Part shown: positions 1 through 8,193 of the stretch, piece by piece
How positions within the stretch are numbered: the first letter of the stretch is position 1
Layout of the letters: every line of letters begins with the position of its first letter
DNA from: Ignavibacteriota bacterium
Lineage (GTDB): Bacteria; Bacteroidota; Ignavibacteria; UBA10030; UBA6906
Direction: 5' to 3'
NCBI GenBank assembly: GCA_003152875.1
Contig: PMBF01000028.1
Location: 1,151-45,026, forward strand
DNA length: 43,876 bases
Notes under the pieces: generated by a model
What the model was told of the DNA's origin: nothing
Databases searched by the model: none
What the model saw: the letters and a program-made list of their open reading frames with translations, nothing else
Program-made: the position numbers and the translations under genes

Positions 1-2
1 TG

Positions 3-209
3 GACGGCCTGGAGGCGACGCGGCGGATCTGCGCCGAGTGGTCGAACGGGAACCGGCCGCGGATCATCGCCATGACGGCCAACGCGACAAAGGGCGACCG
101 CGAGGAGTGCCTGGCGGCCGGCATGGACGGCTACATCAGCAAGCCGGTCCACATCGATGAGCTGAAAGCCGTGCTGGAGCAGTGCGGACCGCAAAAGGCG
201 TGCGCATAG
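3..209 (+). CDS. response-regulator receiver domain, C-terminal fragment (cut by left edge)
   Basis: Sixty-eight residues of an open frame that enters from the left edge and stops at 207-209. The sequence is the second half of a CheY-like receiver domain: DGLEATRRI, then [29 protein letters not shown]. The T/A switch position in MTAN and the conserved lysine-proline of SKPV are both present. The domain ends the protein, with only about 15 residues after SKPV. That pattern is typical of the last domain of a hybrid sensor histidine kinase or of a stand-alone receiver; without the upstream sequence the two cannot be told apart. The phospho-acceptor aspartate lies outside the window. Confidence 0.9.
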   Translation, partial: DGLEATRRICAEWSNGNRPRIIAMTANATKGDREECLAAGMDGYISKPVHIDELKAVLEQCGPQKACA

Positions 210-232
210 ACAGGAAAGACCGACAAGCGGAC

Positions 233-871
233 ATGCGTCCGGACGATCAAGCGGGGATGATTCTCGGAATCCTCAGGGAATCATACCCGAATGCGCAGAC
301 AGCCCTGGTGCATGGCAATCCATTCGAACTTCTTGTGTCCACGATCCTGTCGGCGCAATGCACAGACCAGAGAGTCAACGTGGTGACGCAGGAGCTCTTT
401 ACCAGGTACCGGACGCCGGAGGACTTTGCACACATCCCCCGGCGGGTTCTGGAAAGGGAGATCCACTCCACGGGGTTTTTCCGGATGAAGGCAGGAAACA
501 TCATCGGCTGCGCCAGGGCCATCCTGGAGCGCTACAAAGGAGAGGTCCCGGCGAAGATGGCTGAGCTCGTCAGCCTCCCCGGCGTGGGACGAAAAACCGC
601 CAACGTCGTTCTCTCAGAAGCCTTCGGCATCAGCGAGGGAATCGTCGTTGATACCCATGTTCACCGGGTGTCGAAGCGTCTCGGCCTCGCCGGTTCGGAC
701 AGTCCGGTCAGGATCGAGGAGGAGTTGATGGATCGATACCCCAGGCGTGACTGGAGGGAGGTGGGTACGCTGCTGATCCTCCATGGCCGCGCCGTCTGCC
801 GGGCGCGCTCGCCACAGTGTGCATCATGCTCCGTGTCTCACCTCTGCCCCTCCGCCGAACTCTACCTCTAG
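233..871 (+). CDS. nth: endonuclease III (DNA glycosylase/AP lyase)
   Basis: Base-excision repair enzyme that removes oxidised pyrimidines and cuts the abasic site. The helix-hairpin-helix LPGVGRKTANVV carries the catalytic lysine (K121), and VDTHVHRVSKRL carries the catalytic aspartate (D140). The C-terminus has the [4Fe-4S] cluster cysteines C189, C196, C199 and C205 in the family spacing C-x6-C-x2-C-x5-C. The ATG at 233 gives 212 residues, close to the E. coli enzyme (211); a GTG at 182 would overlap the preceding receiver gene, and an ATG at 257 is another option. It follows the receiver-domain gene by 23 bases. A second, more divergent Nth homologue lies at 36604-37350. Confidence 0.95.
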   Translation: MRPDDQAGMILGILRESYPNAQTALVHGNPFELLVSTILSAQCTDQRVNVVTQELFTRYRTPEDFAHIPRRVLEREIHSTGFFRMKAGNIIGCARAILERYKGEVPAKMAELVSLPGVGRKTANVVLSEAFGISEGIVVDTHVHRVSKRLGLAGSDSPVRIEEELMDRYPRRDWREVGTLLILHGRAVCRARSPQCASCSVSHLCPSAELYL

Positions 872-911
872 TTGTGGAGATTCTGAACACTGTCGACAGG
901 TCTTTCTAACT

Positions 912-940
912 CTGCGAAAAGCAAACTCCTGCTTTCGCAG
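912..940. other. inverted repeat / RNA hairpin downstream of nth
   Basis: CTGCGAAAAGCA (912-923) and TGCTTTCGCAG (930-940) pair over 11 bases with one bulged A and a six-base loop. It lies 41 bases after the nth stop and about 140 bases before the hydrogenase operon. There is no T-run after it on either strand, so it is not a textbook intrinsic terminator. It could still end nth transcription or be an operator for the hydrogenase genes. Confidence 0.5.
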
Positions 941-1080
941 GATTGGCAATGCAGGCAAAGCCATTCTCTCAAAATGATTCCGATTCCTCTCTTTCCTCCG
1001 CATCCTGGTGGCATGTCCTGTGCTTGCCGGAAGCATTGCTAGATTTCTCACGCTCCCCCCCGACACACATTGTTGCGCTT

Positions 1081-2211
1081 ATGCTCACGATCGAAATCGA
1101 GGGCCTGCGGCGTCTCCTGGGGATACTTTCATCGCGCGGCTATCTTTTGCTTGGCCCCACAATAAGAGATGGGGCCATTGTCTTTGATGCCATCCGTTCG
1201 GTCGAGGACCTTCCGTCGGGTTGGACGGACCTCCAGGCTCCGGCATCATACAAGCTTCAGAAGCGGGATGACGGCGCCCTTTTCGGATTCGCCATCGGAC
1301 CTGTAACATGGAAGAAATTCCTCTTCCCGCCGCGCGTCAGGCTGCTGGCAGCCCAGCGTGACGGCAAGGGGTTTACCATCGTCGCGGAGCAACATGCAGA
1401 GAACGAGGCCAGGCCCCCGATGGCATTCATCGGGATCAGGTCATGCGAGCTCCGCGCTCTTGGATTGCACGACAGGATATTCATGGACGGCGAGGGAAGT
1501 GACCCGACGTTCAGAGCGCTTCGCGAGAGCACGTTCATCGTGGCGGTGGAATGCCTGCAGCCGGGAGGCACCTGTTTCTGCGCATCGATGGGAACCGGAC
1601 CGGCGGTGGAGGAGGGATTCGATCTGGCGCTCACCGAGATGACCTCCGGCGGAAGTCACACATTCATTGTGCGGGCGGGTAGCGGACGGGGTGAAGAAGT
1701 GTTGAGGGAGTTGGGCGGGAGGGAGACCGCGAATGACGAGGCGGCGCGAAGGGCGACGGCCCTGGAGTGCGCCCGGGAAGATATGGGGCGGACCGTGGCA
1801 GCCGATCGTTCGTGGCTCGCGATGGCATTCGAGCACCCTGAGTGGGATGAAGTGGCGAAACGTTGCCTCGCATGCGCAAATTGCACGATGGTCTGTCCGA
1901 CCTGCTTCTGTTCAACCGTGGAGGACTCCACAGACCTTTCGGGCGAAAAGGCAGAGCGGTGGAGGCGGTGGGATTCCTGCTTCACGGCCGACTTTACCAG
2001 GGTTGCCGGAGGGAACATCCGCCCGACGACGCGGTCAAGATACAGGCAGTGGCTGATGCACAAGTTCTCCTACTGGGTGGATCAATTCGGCGCGGCCGGG
2101 TGCGTTGGCTGCGGGCGCTGCATCACGTGGTGTCCCGCCGGCATAGACATCACCGAGGAGTTGAGCGCGCTGCGCGCCCCTGTGATCCACAGTCCCCGTT
2201 CGGCGTCCTGA
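1081..2211 (+). CDS. [NiFe] hydrogenase group 3b, iron-sulfur (beta) subunit
   Basis: 376-residue 4Fe-4S dicluster protein of the HydB/AsrA family (sulfhydrogenase beta subunit; anaerobic sulfite reductase subunit A). It relays electrons between the diaphorase subunit and the hydrogenase core. Two ferredoxin-type motifs are visible: C262-x2-C265-x2-C268-x3-C272-P, followed by extra cysteines C275 and C277, and C341-x2-C344-x2-C347-x3-C351-P. The ATG at 1081 starts MLTIEIEGL, where the family resemblance begins; the frame stays open upstream to 943, but that stretch is low-complexity and unlike the family. No good ribosome-binding site is visible. First gene of the operon that runs to 5751; the next gene is 151 bases away. 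Confidence 0.88.
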   Translation: MLTIEIEGLRRLLGILSSRGYLLLGPTIRDGAIVFDAIRSVEDLPSGWTDLQAPASYKLQKRDDGALFGFAIGPVTWKKFLFPPRVRLLAAQRDGKGFTIVAEQHAENEARPPMAFIGIRSCELRALGLHDRIFMDGEGSDPTFRALRESTFIVAVECLQPGGTCFCASMGTGPAVEEGFDLALTEMTSGGSHTFIVRAGSGRGEEVLRELGGRETANDEAARRATALECAREDMGRTVAADRSWLAMAFEHPEWDEVAKRCLACANCTMVCPTCFCSTVEDSTDLSGEKAERWRRWDSCFTADFTRVAGGNIRPTTRSRYRQWLMHKFSYWVDQFGAAGCVGCGRCITWCPAGIDITEELSALRAPVIHSPRSAS

Positions 2212-2362
2212 GCGGCAAGCATGCATGTCATGCGCTGCCGCCGCACATCCTGCGGGGAGCTCCTTACGCTCATCGTTAACGGCTTCTGCGGCGCTCTTTG
2301 AGGAGCTTTGTCCCCACCCCGCCGGGGAAGCCTTTTGACCGAGTTCATAGGAGGGTCATGCC

Positions 2363-2842
2363 GTGAAATCCGAAGACCTGGCAGTTGTGCTCCGGCAGCA
2401 TCCTTTTCTGGGGCATCTTTCAGAGAAGCACCTCCACGTGCTCGTGGGCTGCGCCGCAAACGTTCACGTCGGTGAGGGATCCTGTCTGATTCAGGAAGGG
2501 GAAATCGCCAATGCGCTGTATCTCGTCCGGACGGGGCGGATAGCTCTGGAGATGGAGGTCCCACCAAGGGGCTCGCTGCGTATTCAGACCGTAGGACCCG
2601 GCGAACTCCTCGGTTGGTCCTGGATGATTTCGCCGTACCGTTGGCACTTCACCGCGCGGGCGGTGGCGGATGTGCGCGCAATCGCCCTTGACGGCGGGTG
2701 CCTCCGGCAAAAATGCAGCGAAGACCACGATTTCGGATACGAGATTCTCGACCGTCTTACCAGGGTGATGGAGAGCAGGCTTGAGGCGACGAGACTGCAG
2801 CTGCTTGACGTCTACGGAACCGTGGTGGAGGTGCACGGATGA
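2363..2842 (+). CDS. cyclic-nucleotide-binding-domain protein inside the hydrogenase operon
   Basis: 159-residue protein, nearly all of it one cyclic-nucleotide-binding (CRP-like) beta-roll. HPFLGHLSEKHLHVLVGCA opens the domain; LIQEGEIANALYLVRTGRIAL and GPGELLGWSWMISPY are the recognisable core strands. There is no helix-turn-helix after the domain, so it is probably not a DNA-binding regulator. The start is GTG at 2363, chosen for the AGGAGG at 2350-2355 seven bases ahead. Its stop overlaps the start of the next gene by four bases (ATGA), so it is translationally coupled to the diaphorase subunit. From memory, similar small CNB proteins occur in other group 3b hydrogenase operons; their role is not established. 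An allosteric or redox-sensing subunit is an inference. Confidence 0.85.
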   Translation: MKSEDLAVVLRQHPFLGHLSEKHLHVLVGCAANVHVGEGSCLIQEGEIANALYLVRTGRIALEMEVPPRGSLRIQTVGPGELLGWSWMISPYRWHFTARAVADVRAIALDGGCLRQKCSEDHDFGYEILDRLTRVMESRLEATRLQLLDVYGTVVEVHG

Positions 2843-3699
2843 CGCATGAAGCCATGACAGCGCCCGCAGCGGTGCCCGATCCCATGACCGTGCACCCGGT
2901 ATCGATCAGGCGCGTGGTGTGGGAAACCGACGACACCTTTACGCTGTTTCTCGACCTCGACCGCCTTCCCCGCCCGTTCCAGTTCAGGGCGGGACAGTTC
3001 AACATGCTCTACGTCTTTGGTGTGGGCGAGGCGGCGATCTCCATCAGCTCCGACCCCGTGAAGTCCCATACGCTGGCCCACACGATCCACCGGGTGGGGA
3101 CCGTGACCAGTGCTCTGGCGCAGCTGCGCAAGGGGGACATGATCGGAGTCCGAGGGCCGTTTGGGACCTCGTGGCCGATCGAGGAAGGGTCCGGGAAGGA
3201 CGTCTGCATCATCGCAGGCGGGATCGGGCTTGCTCCCCTGCGGCCGGTGATGTACGAGATGCTGCGCCGCAGGCAGGAGTTCGGACGGGTGATTCTTCTC
3301 TACGGAGCGCGCAGTCCGCTGGACCTTCTCTACCGTGTGGAGCTTGAACAGTGGGGAAAGCAGCATCACGTGGAGGTCATTGTCACCGTGGACAGGGGGG
3401 ACTCTTCCTGGAAAGGGCACATCGGCGTCGTGACGGCCCTCTTCTCGTACATCAAGCTGGATGCGCGCGAGACGGCCGCTTTCGTCTGCGGGCCGGAGAT
3501 GATGATGAAGTACACCCTTGACGAATTGGAGCGCCGCGGGCTTCCGGAAAACCAGGTGTTTCTCTCGCTGGAGCGGAACATGAAATGCGCGATAGGAATC
3601 TGCGGGCACTGCCAGTTCGGTCCGGAGTTCATCTGCAAGGACGGGCCGGTGTTCAGGCTGCCTGATGTGCGCCGTCTGCTCGAACGAAAGGAAATGTGA
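2839..3699 (+). CDS. [NiFe] hydrogenase group 3b, FAD/NAD(P)-binding (gamma) subunit
   Basis: 286-residue diaphorase subunit of the HydG/AsrB family. It exchanges electrons between NAD(P)H and the iron-sulfur subunits. The N-terminal half is a ferredoxin-reductase FAD domain ([22 protein letters not shown]); the middle is the nucleotide-binding domain ([20 protein letters not shown], then VILLYGAR). The C-terminus binds a [2Fe-2S] cluster through C250, C255, C258 and C266. The ATG at 2839 overlaps the previous stop; an in-frame ATG at 2854 is the alternative. The next gene starts three bases after its stop. The family resemblance is strong; the NAD versus NADP preference cannot be read from the sequence. 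Confidence 0.9.
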   Translation: MTHEAMTAPAAVPDPMTVHPVSIRRVVWETDDTFTLFLDLDRLPRPFQFRAGQFNMLYVFGVGEAAISISSDPVKSHTLAHTIHRVGTVTSALAQLRKGDMIGVRGPFGTSWPIEEGSGKDVCIIAGGIGLAPLRPVMYEMLRRRQEFGRVILLYGARSPLDLLYRVELEQWGKQHHVEVIVTVDRGDSSWKGHIGVVTALFSYIKLDARETAAFVCGPEMMMKYTLDELERRGLPENQVFLSLERNMKCAIGICGHCQFGPEFICKDGPVFRLPDVRRLLERKEM

Positions 3700-3701
3700 T
3701 C

Positions 3702-4478
3702 ATGGCGCTCAAGAAGCCGAAGCTTGCCGTCTTCAAGTTCGCCTCATGCGACGGCTGCCAGCTCTCCCTGCTGGACGCGGAGGAGGATCTCCTGGCTGTC
3801 GCGGGCGCCGTTGAGATCGCATATTTCCCCGAGGCGACCAGAAGGTCCCTCAGGGGGCCGTACGATATCGGACTCGTGGAAGGGAGCATCACAACGCCGC
3901 ACGACGTGGAGCGGATCCGTCACGTCCGGAAGCAATGCCGCGTTCTGATCACGATCGGTGCTTGCGCGACCGCGGGAGGGATCCAGGCGCTGCGCAACTG
4001 GAAAGACGTGAAGGACTATGTCCGGCTGGTCTACGCGTCGGCGGAGGCGATTTCCACCCTGGACCGCTCCATGCCGGTCGGCTCGTACGTGCATGTGGAT
4101 TACGAGCTTCGCGGTTGCCCGATCAACAAGCTGCAGCTCCTGGAAGTTCTCAACGCCTTCCTGAACAGGAGGAAGCCGAACATTCCCGCGCACAGCGTCT
4201 GCATGGAATGCAAGCTTCGCGGAAACGTGTGCGTTATGGTGGCCAGGGACACTCCCTGCCTCGGACCGGTGACGCATGCCGGATGCGGCGCAATCTGTCC
4301 GTCGTACACCCGCGGCTGCTACGGATGCTATGGTCCCATGGAGAACCCTAACACCGCCTCGCTTGCGTCGCACCTGAGCGGGATAGGGGAGAGCGCTGAA
4401 GATATCATGCTGGCCTTCCGCAGCTTCAACGCGTACGCAGAATCCTTCCGAAAAGAGAGCGACGCCCATGAAGAATAG
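3702..4478 (+). CDS. [NiFe] hydrogenase group 3b, small subunit
   Basis: 258-residue electron-transfer subunit that carries the Fe-S clusters next to the NiFe site. The proximal-cluster motif [10 protein letters not shown] (C16, C19) opens the protein, followed by [12 protein letters not shown] and RGCPINK. The C-terminal part holds [11 protein letters not shown] and [17 protein letters not shown], ending in GCYGCYG, which gives enough cysteines for the usual three [4Fe-4S] clusters. There is no twin-arginine signal, so the enzyme is cytoplasmic. I chose ATG at 3702 because GAAAGGA lies about ten bases ahead; a GTG at 3696 would overlap the previous gene. It overlaps the large-subunit gene by 11 bases. 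Confidence 0.93.
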   Translation: MALKKPKLAVFKFASCDGCQLSLLDAEEDLLAVAGAVEIAYFPEATRRSLRGPYDIGLVEGSITTPHDVERIRHVRKQCRVLITIGACATAGGIQALRNWKDVKDYVRLVYASAEAISTLDRSMPVGSYVHVDYELRGCPINKLQLLEVLNAFLNRRKPNIPAHSVCMECKLRGNVCVMVARDTPCLGPVTHAGCGAICPSYTRGCYGCYGPMENPNTASLASHLSGIGESAEDIMLAFRSFNAYAESFRKESDAHEE

Positions 4479-5751
4479 GGTCATCAAGGTCGACGAGCTC
4501 GCCCGGGTCGAGGGAGAAGGGGGATTGCAGATCAGGATCCAGGACGGCAAGGTGGCCGACGTGAAGCTGCGGATTCCCGAACCCCCCAGATTCTTCGAAG
4601 CGCTCCTGCGAGGGAGGAATTTTGCGGAAGCACCCGACATCACGGCGCGGATCTGCGGAATCTGTCCGGTGGCCTATCAGATGAGTGCCGTCCACGCCAT
4701 CGAGGATGCGTTCGGCATTACGGTGGATGGCCAGCTCAGGTCGTTGCGGCGGCTGATGTACTGCGGCGAATACATCGAGAGCCACATCCTGCACGCGGCC
4801 ATGCTGCATGCCCCGGATTTCCTGGGGTTTGACGATGCGATTGCCATGGCGCGGGATAAACCCGGTGTGGTCAGGGATGCCCTCTCGATGAAACGCATCG
4901 GCAACGACATTGTCGCCGTGGTGGGGGGCCGCGAGATCCACCCGATCAACGTGAGGGTGGGCGGGTTTTACCGGCTCCCGTCCACGGAAGAGCTCAAGCC
5001 CCTCGTCGGCCGGCTGCGCTGGGGGCTCGATGCCGCCCGCACGCTCGCCCTGGCTGTCGGCGAGTTCGAGTTCCCGGATTTTGAGGCCGAGTACGAGTTC
5101 CTGGCCCTTCACCATCCGGAGGAATACGCGCTCTGCGAAGGAAAGCTCCGGACGTCCTCCGGGCACGAGCTGCCCGCCCGCGAGTACGAATTTCACTTCG
5201 AGGAACGGCATGTGCTGCATTCCCACGCGCTGCACAGCTTTGAGAAGGGGCACGGAGAATATTGCGTGGGGCCGCTGGCGCGGTTCAATCTGAATTTTCC
5301 CTCCCTTCCGAAGCCGGCAAGGGAGCTGGCAGAAGAGCTGAAGCTGATCCCGCCGGTGCGCAACCCCTTCAAGAGCATCCTGGTGCGGCTCGTCGAAACC
5401 GTGTTTGCGTTCGATGAGGCTCTGCGGATCATCGAGCAGTATGAGCCTCCCCCTCGCGCGGCAGTCGAGGTGATCCCCAGACCGGGCATAGGCTTCGCAG
5501 CGACCGAGGCCCCCCGCGGGACTCTGTATCACCGCTACCGCATCAACGACCGGGGATCGATTCTCGACGCCAAGATCGTTCCGCCGACCGCGCAGAATCA
5601 GCCGACCATCGAGCATGATCTCCGGCGATTCGTCGAGGCAAACATCGAGATGCCGCGGGAGGAACTCACCCTGCGATGCGAGCAGGCCATTCGTAACTAC
5701 GACCCCTGCATCTCCTGCGCCACTCATGCGGTGCGGGTGGAATTTGTCTGA
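4468..5751 (+). CDS. [NiFe] hydrogenase group 3b, large (catalytic) subunit
   Basis: 427-residue catalytic subunit that binds the NiFe centre and interconverts H2 with protons and electrons. The L1 motif RICGICP supplies C63 and C66. The L2 motif DPCISCATH supplies C414 and C417 near the C-terminus. H420 is followed by only seven residues (AVRVEFV), the short tail that a HycI-type endopeptidase removes after nickel insertion. Neither that protease nor hypA-F is in the window, so maturation genes must lie elsewhere. It is the last gene of the operon. The neighbours (dicluster ferredoxin and FAD/NAD subunits) make it the cytoplasmic NAD(P)-linked group 3b rather than a membrane-bound uptake enzyme. 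Some relatives also reduce sulfur; that cannot be judged here. Confidence 0.95.
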   Translation: MKNRVIKVDELARVEGEGGLQIRIQDGKVADVKLRIPEPPRFFEALLRGRNFAEAPDITARICGICPVAYQMSAVHAIEDAFGITVDGQLRSLRRLMYCGEYIESHILHAAMLHAPDFLGFDDAIAMARDKPGVVRDALSMKRIGNDIVAVVGGREIHPINVRVGGFYRLPSTEELKPLVGRLRWGLDAARTLALAVGEFEFPDFEAEYEFLALHHPEEYALCEGKLRTSSGHELPAREYEFHFEERHVLHSHALHSFEKGHGEYCVGPLARFNLNFPSLPKPARELAEELKLIPPVRNPFKSILVRLVETVFAFDEALRIIEQYEPPPRAAVEVIPRPGIGFAATEAPRGTLYHRYRINDRGSILDAKIVPPTAQNQPTIEHDLRRFVEANIEMPREELTLRCEQAIRNYDPCISCATHAVRVEFV

Positions 5752-6437
5752 ACTGGGCAGGGCGGGCCGTCTTCCGGAACAGGCCAAGCGCAAACGCAAC
5801 CGGGTACCGCGGGGCAGAGGTCGTACCAGGAAGGCGCTGCCTCCCTCCCGGGGTGGGGGAGGGGCTTGCTTCGCGGCGAAGCCCGCGCATCTCTTCCCTC
5901 ACAGCGGAGTGCCGGTATCTTCTCTCGCATGGCACTTCACGCAATTCTCCTTGCGGTGGCGCCTGTACATCTCACCCCTGGCTTCCGGGTCTCCTCTCGC
6001 AGCGGAATCAGGGTCTCTTCTCCCGCAGCGAAACCCGGACATTCCGACCCCGGCCCTTGAACCACATTCATCCTGTCACCCTCCTCTGAAAGCCTTCTCT
6101 TTGAGATCATGGAATGGCATTCCACCGGACATCAGGGTTGCGCAGACCGCAGAGGTCGTCAATGGGGGGACCGACAGGCAGCTGGAGCATGCGCGATCCG
6201 GTTCCCGGGCGGACAATGACGAGGGGCGGGGCTCCCGGGAGATGTGGGTGACTGCCTGAAAGTGTCCCCATGCATCTCCCTGGTGCATCTCCCCGGGAGG
6301 AGCACACACTGGTTTTTTCCCCTTCGCTTTGCTATCTTGAGGCGATTCACGGCTCCGTTCTTCGGAGCATCGGCGGGATCTTACGCCTTTGCAGATTCCC
6401 TGCTCCAATCTTGCGTTCATCTCGAGGCGGATGCAAC
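5752..6437. other. 686-base GC-rich non-coding stretch with hairpins
   Basis: No convincing gene. Two adjacent GC-rich hairpins follow the hydrogenase operon: CCCTCCC (5843-5849) with GGGAGGG (5857-5863), and GCTTCGC (5868-5874) with GCGAAGC (5876-5882). They may act as a terminator on either strand, though no T-run follows. Downstream is a set of short repeats (separate entry). A 47-codon minus-strand frame at 5899-6042 encodes one CVKCH motif but has no signal peptide, so I do not call it a gene. Confidence 0.5.
5889..6032. repeat. degenerate short repeats, consensus GTCTCTTCTCNCGCAGCGGA
   Basis: Four related copies: 5889-5910 (ATCTCTTCCCTCACAGCGGA), 5917-5934 (a half copy, ATCTTCTCTCGCA), 5986-6008 (GTCTCCTCTCGCAGCGGAAT) and 6010-6032 (GTCTCTTCTCCCGCAGCGAA). 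The last two are spaced about 25 bases apart. Too few and too irregular for a CRISPR array. Confidence 0.5.
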
Positions 6438-6995
6438 ATGACCGAAATGCGCCAGAAGGCAATCGATCTCCTCTTCGAATACACCAGGACAGACGCCCTG
6501 CGCAAACATGCTTTCGCGGTGGAGTCGGCTATGCGGGCGTACGCCATGAAGATGGGAGGAGACGAAGAGGTCTGGGGGGCCATCGGCATACTGCACGACT
6601 TCGACTACGAGCGATTCCCGCAGTTTCCGGACCATCCTGCCAACGGCTCGGAGATCCTGAAGGAGCACGCCTATTCCGAGGGTTTCCGCCGGGCAATTCT
6701 GGGACATGTGCCGGACATGCATGTCCCCAGGGAGACCCCGGAGGCGAAGGTGCTGTTTGCCTGCGATGAACTCTGCGGGTTCATCATGGCGGCGGCGCTG
6801 ATCAGGCCGAACAAGATCGCCGATCTGGGAGCCTCGTCGGTGAAGAAGAAGCTGAAGGACAAGGCGTTCGCCAGGGCGGTCAGCCGCGAGGATATCATGA
6901 AAGGGGCGGAGGATCTGGGTGTTCCGATGGACGATCACATCCAGACGGTCATCGAGGCGATGCGGAGCGTTGCCGGCGAGTTGGGGCTCGCCTGA
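6438..6995 (+). CDS. HD-domain hydrolase-like protein
   Basis: 185-residue protein of the HD/HDIG superfamily (metal-dependent phosphohydrolases). H24 (RKHAFAVESAM) and the H53-D54 pair in GILHDFDYERFPQFPDHP are the metal-binding residues; a later conserved aspartate (CDELCGFI) completes the set. The protein is compact, with no extra sensor or signal domain. The frame is open upstream to 6270, but the ATG at 6438 is where the domain begins and AGGCGGA lies ahead of it. The substrate cannot be predicted; related proteins are annotated only as HD-domain proteins. It stands alone between a non-coding stretch and a convergent gene. Confidence 0.85.
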   Translation: MTEMRQKAIDLLFEYTRTDALRKHAFAVESAMRAYAMKMGGDEEVWGAIGILHDFDYERFPQFPDHPANGSEILKEHAYSEGFRRAILGHVPDMHVPRETPEAKVLFACDELCGFIMAAALIRPNKIADLGASSVKKKLKDKAFARAVSREDIMKGAEDLGVPMDDHIQTVIEAMRSVAGELGLA

Positions 6996-7120
6996 CATCT
7001 CCCCAGATCTGTTGCCCGGGAATCTCCCATTTCTGAAAAGGGGGGGGAGCAGGGGAAATGGATGCATCCCTTAGGCGCTTCCGCCAGGACGGGCGGCCTG
7101 TTTCTGCTGGCGCGGCCCGG

Positions 7121-8026
7121 CTACATGACTTCGAATGAGAAGCCGGCCCCCCACATCGAGCGGCGTTCATTGTAGTACTGGCTGAAGATCTGGAGACCGG
7201 AGACGTAGTTCACGTACAACTTGATGCCGGCGCCGTTCCATTGACCGAACTTGATACCTCCTTCAAGAACATTCGTCCCCCCGTAGGCCGGGATACCAGT
7301 GAGAGTGAGGTTGAAGGCCGCGTACAGCTCATAGGCCTTCCCGAGCAGTCTGTGTTCTCCGCCCGGAGTGTGAATATCGAAGCCATGCAGGGAAGTCAGC
7401 CTCCTGAGGTTCTCAGGACGGACGAGCGTGGCGTAGCTGAATCCGGAGTAGAGGGTCAGCGGCATGCCCCAGACGGGCAGCGTAGCCGCCCCGAGAAGCT
7501 CTCCGAAATCACGCGTGAACGGGAGGGGGAGGCGGTTGTCCTTCCAGACTCCGGAGTAGGTATCGTAGTGGCCGTCGACCAGATGGGCGCTGAGGTGCAT
7601 GAGGCGGAGCCGCACAACATAGGTATGGCTCCCCTCATCGAGGCGGAAGAGCACATGCCCGCCGAAGAAGCCGTCGACCGCATCGACCTGGAGGCGGAGG
7701 CCTTCGGCGCTTGTCGTCAGCGCGTAGGTGAAGAACTCCGCTCCCATCCTGATGCGCGCCCGTCCAGAGTCGTCCAGCGTGTACTGCAGGAAGTCGAGCG
7801 TGCTGCCGATATCGAGCTTGAGGCGCGAACTCCCGATTTCTTTCCTCACCCCGACGCGCGGCTCCTGGGGGTTTGCCGCCAGAGGGGGGAAGAGGGGGCT
7901 CCCGGGGAGGAACTCGAGTGTGCGGGCGGCTGTTGTTTCTAACGGTTGACTCCATCCGACCTGAAGGCAGAAAAGGACGAGACAGACAAACAGCGTCGGG
8001 TGGCGCATCACCTGGGTGACTGTCAT
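7121..8026 (-). CDS. DUF1207-like outer-membrane protein
   Basis: 301 residues with an N-terminal signal peptide (hydrophobic TLFVCLVLFCLQVGWSQ). The mature protein is rich in alternating polar and aromatic strands and ends in FSFEVM, as an outer-membrane beta-barrel would. EFLPGSPLFPPLAANPQEPRVG near residue 40 matches my memory of the DUF1207 opening (LP..PLFPPL.ADPR.P). The start could be ATG 8026 or ATG 8008 (MRHPTLF); the latter gives a more usual signal-peptide length. A good candidate promoter lies at 8062-8090. Function unknown. It is divergent from another envelope protein at 8194. Confidence 0.7.
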   Translation of the reverse strand: MTVTQVMRHPTLFVCLVLFCLQVGWSQPLETTAARTLEFLPGSPLFPPLAANPQEPRVGVRKEIGSSRLKLDIGSTLDFLQYTLDDSGRARIRMGAEFFTYALTTSAEGLRLQVDAVDGFFGGHVLFRLDEGSHTYVVRLRLMHLSAHLVDGHYDTYSGVWKDNRLPLPFTRDFGELLGAATLPVWGMPLTLYSGFSYATLVRPENLRRLTSLHGFDIHTPGGEHRLLGKAYELYAAFNLTLTGIPAYGGTNVLEGGIKFGQWNGAGIKLYVNYVSGLQIFSQYYNERRSMWGAGFSFEVM

Positions 8027-8061
8027 TGAATCGTAGGCAGGTTTGCGAGAACTTCAGCACG

Positions 8062-8090
8062 AATATACCGAAGATGAGCGGGACAAGCAA
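8062..8090 (-). promoter_or_regulatory. candidate sigma-70-type promoter for the DUF1207-like gene
   Basis: On the minus strand, TTGCTT (8085-8090), 17 bases, TATATT (8062-8067). Transcription would start near 8055, about 30 bases before the ATG at 8026. Confidence 0.5.
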
Positions 8091-8193
8091 CGATGCGCCG
8101 GTCCAGGCGGCACTCGCCGTCCGGCTGCGGGCTTCCCCCCGCTCTGAGCGCGGCCATTCTCACATGAACATCTCGAAGCTTCCGGAGGAATGA

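Noticed and set aside
4426-5799. 457-codon minus-strand frame over the hydrogenase large subunit
   Set aside because: Antisense to a gene with clear L1 and L2 motifs; no protein character of its own.
5889-6032. CRISPR-like array
   Set aside because: Four degenerate copies with unequal spacing and no cas genes; not CRISPR.
5899-6042. 47-codon minus-strand frame with a CVKCH haem motif
   Set aside because: No signal peptide, overlaps the repeats and lacks support as a real cytochrome; kept only as an observation.
5615-6259. 214-codon plus-strand frame after the hydrogenase operon
   Set aside because: Its front overlaps the large-subunit gene in another frame and the rest is low-complexity with no recognisable protein character.
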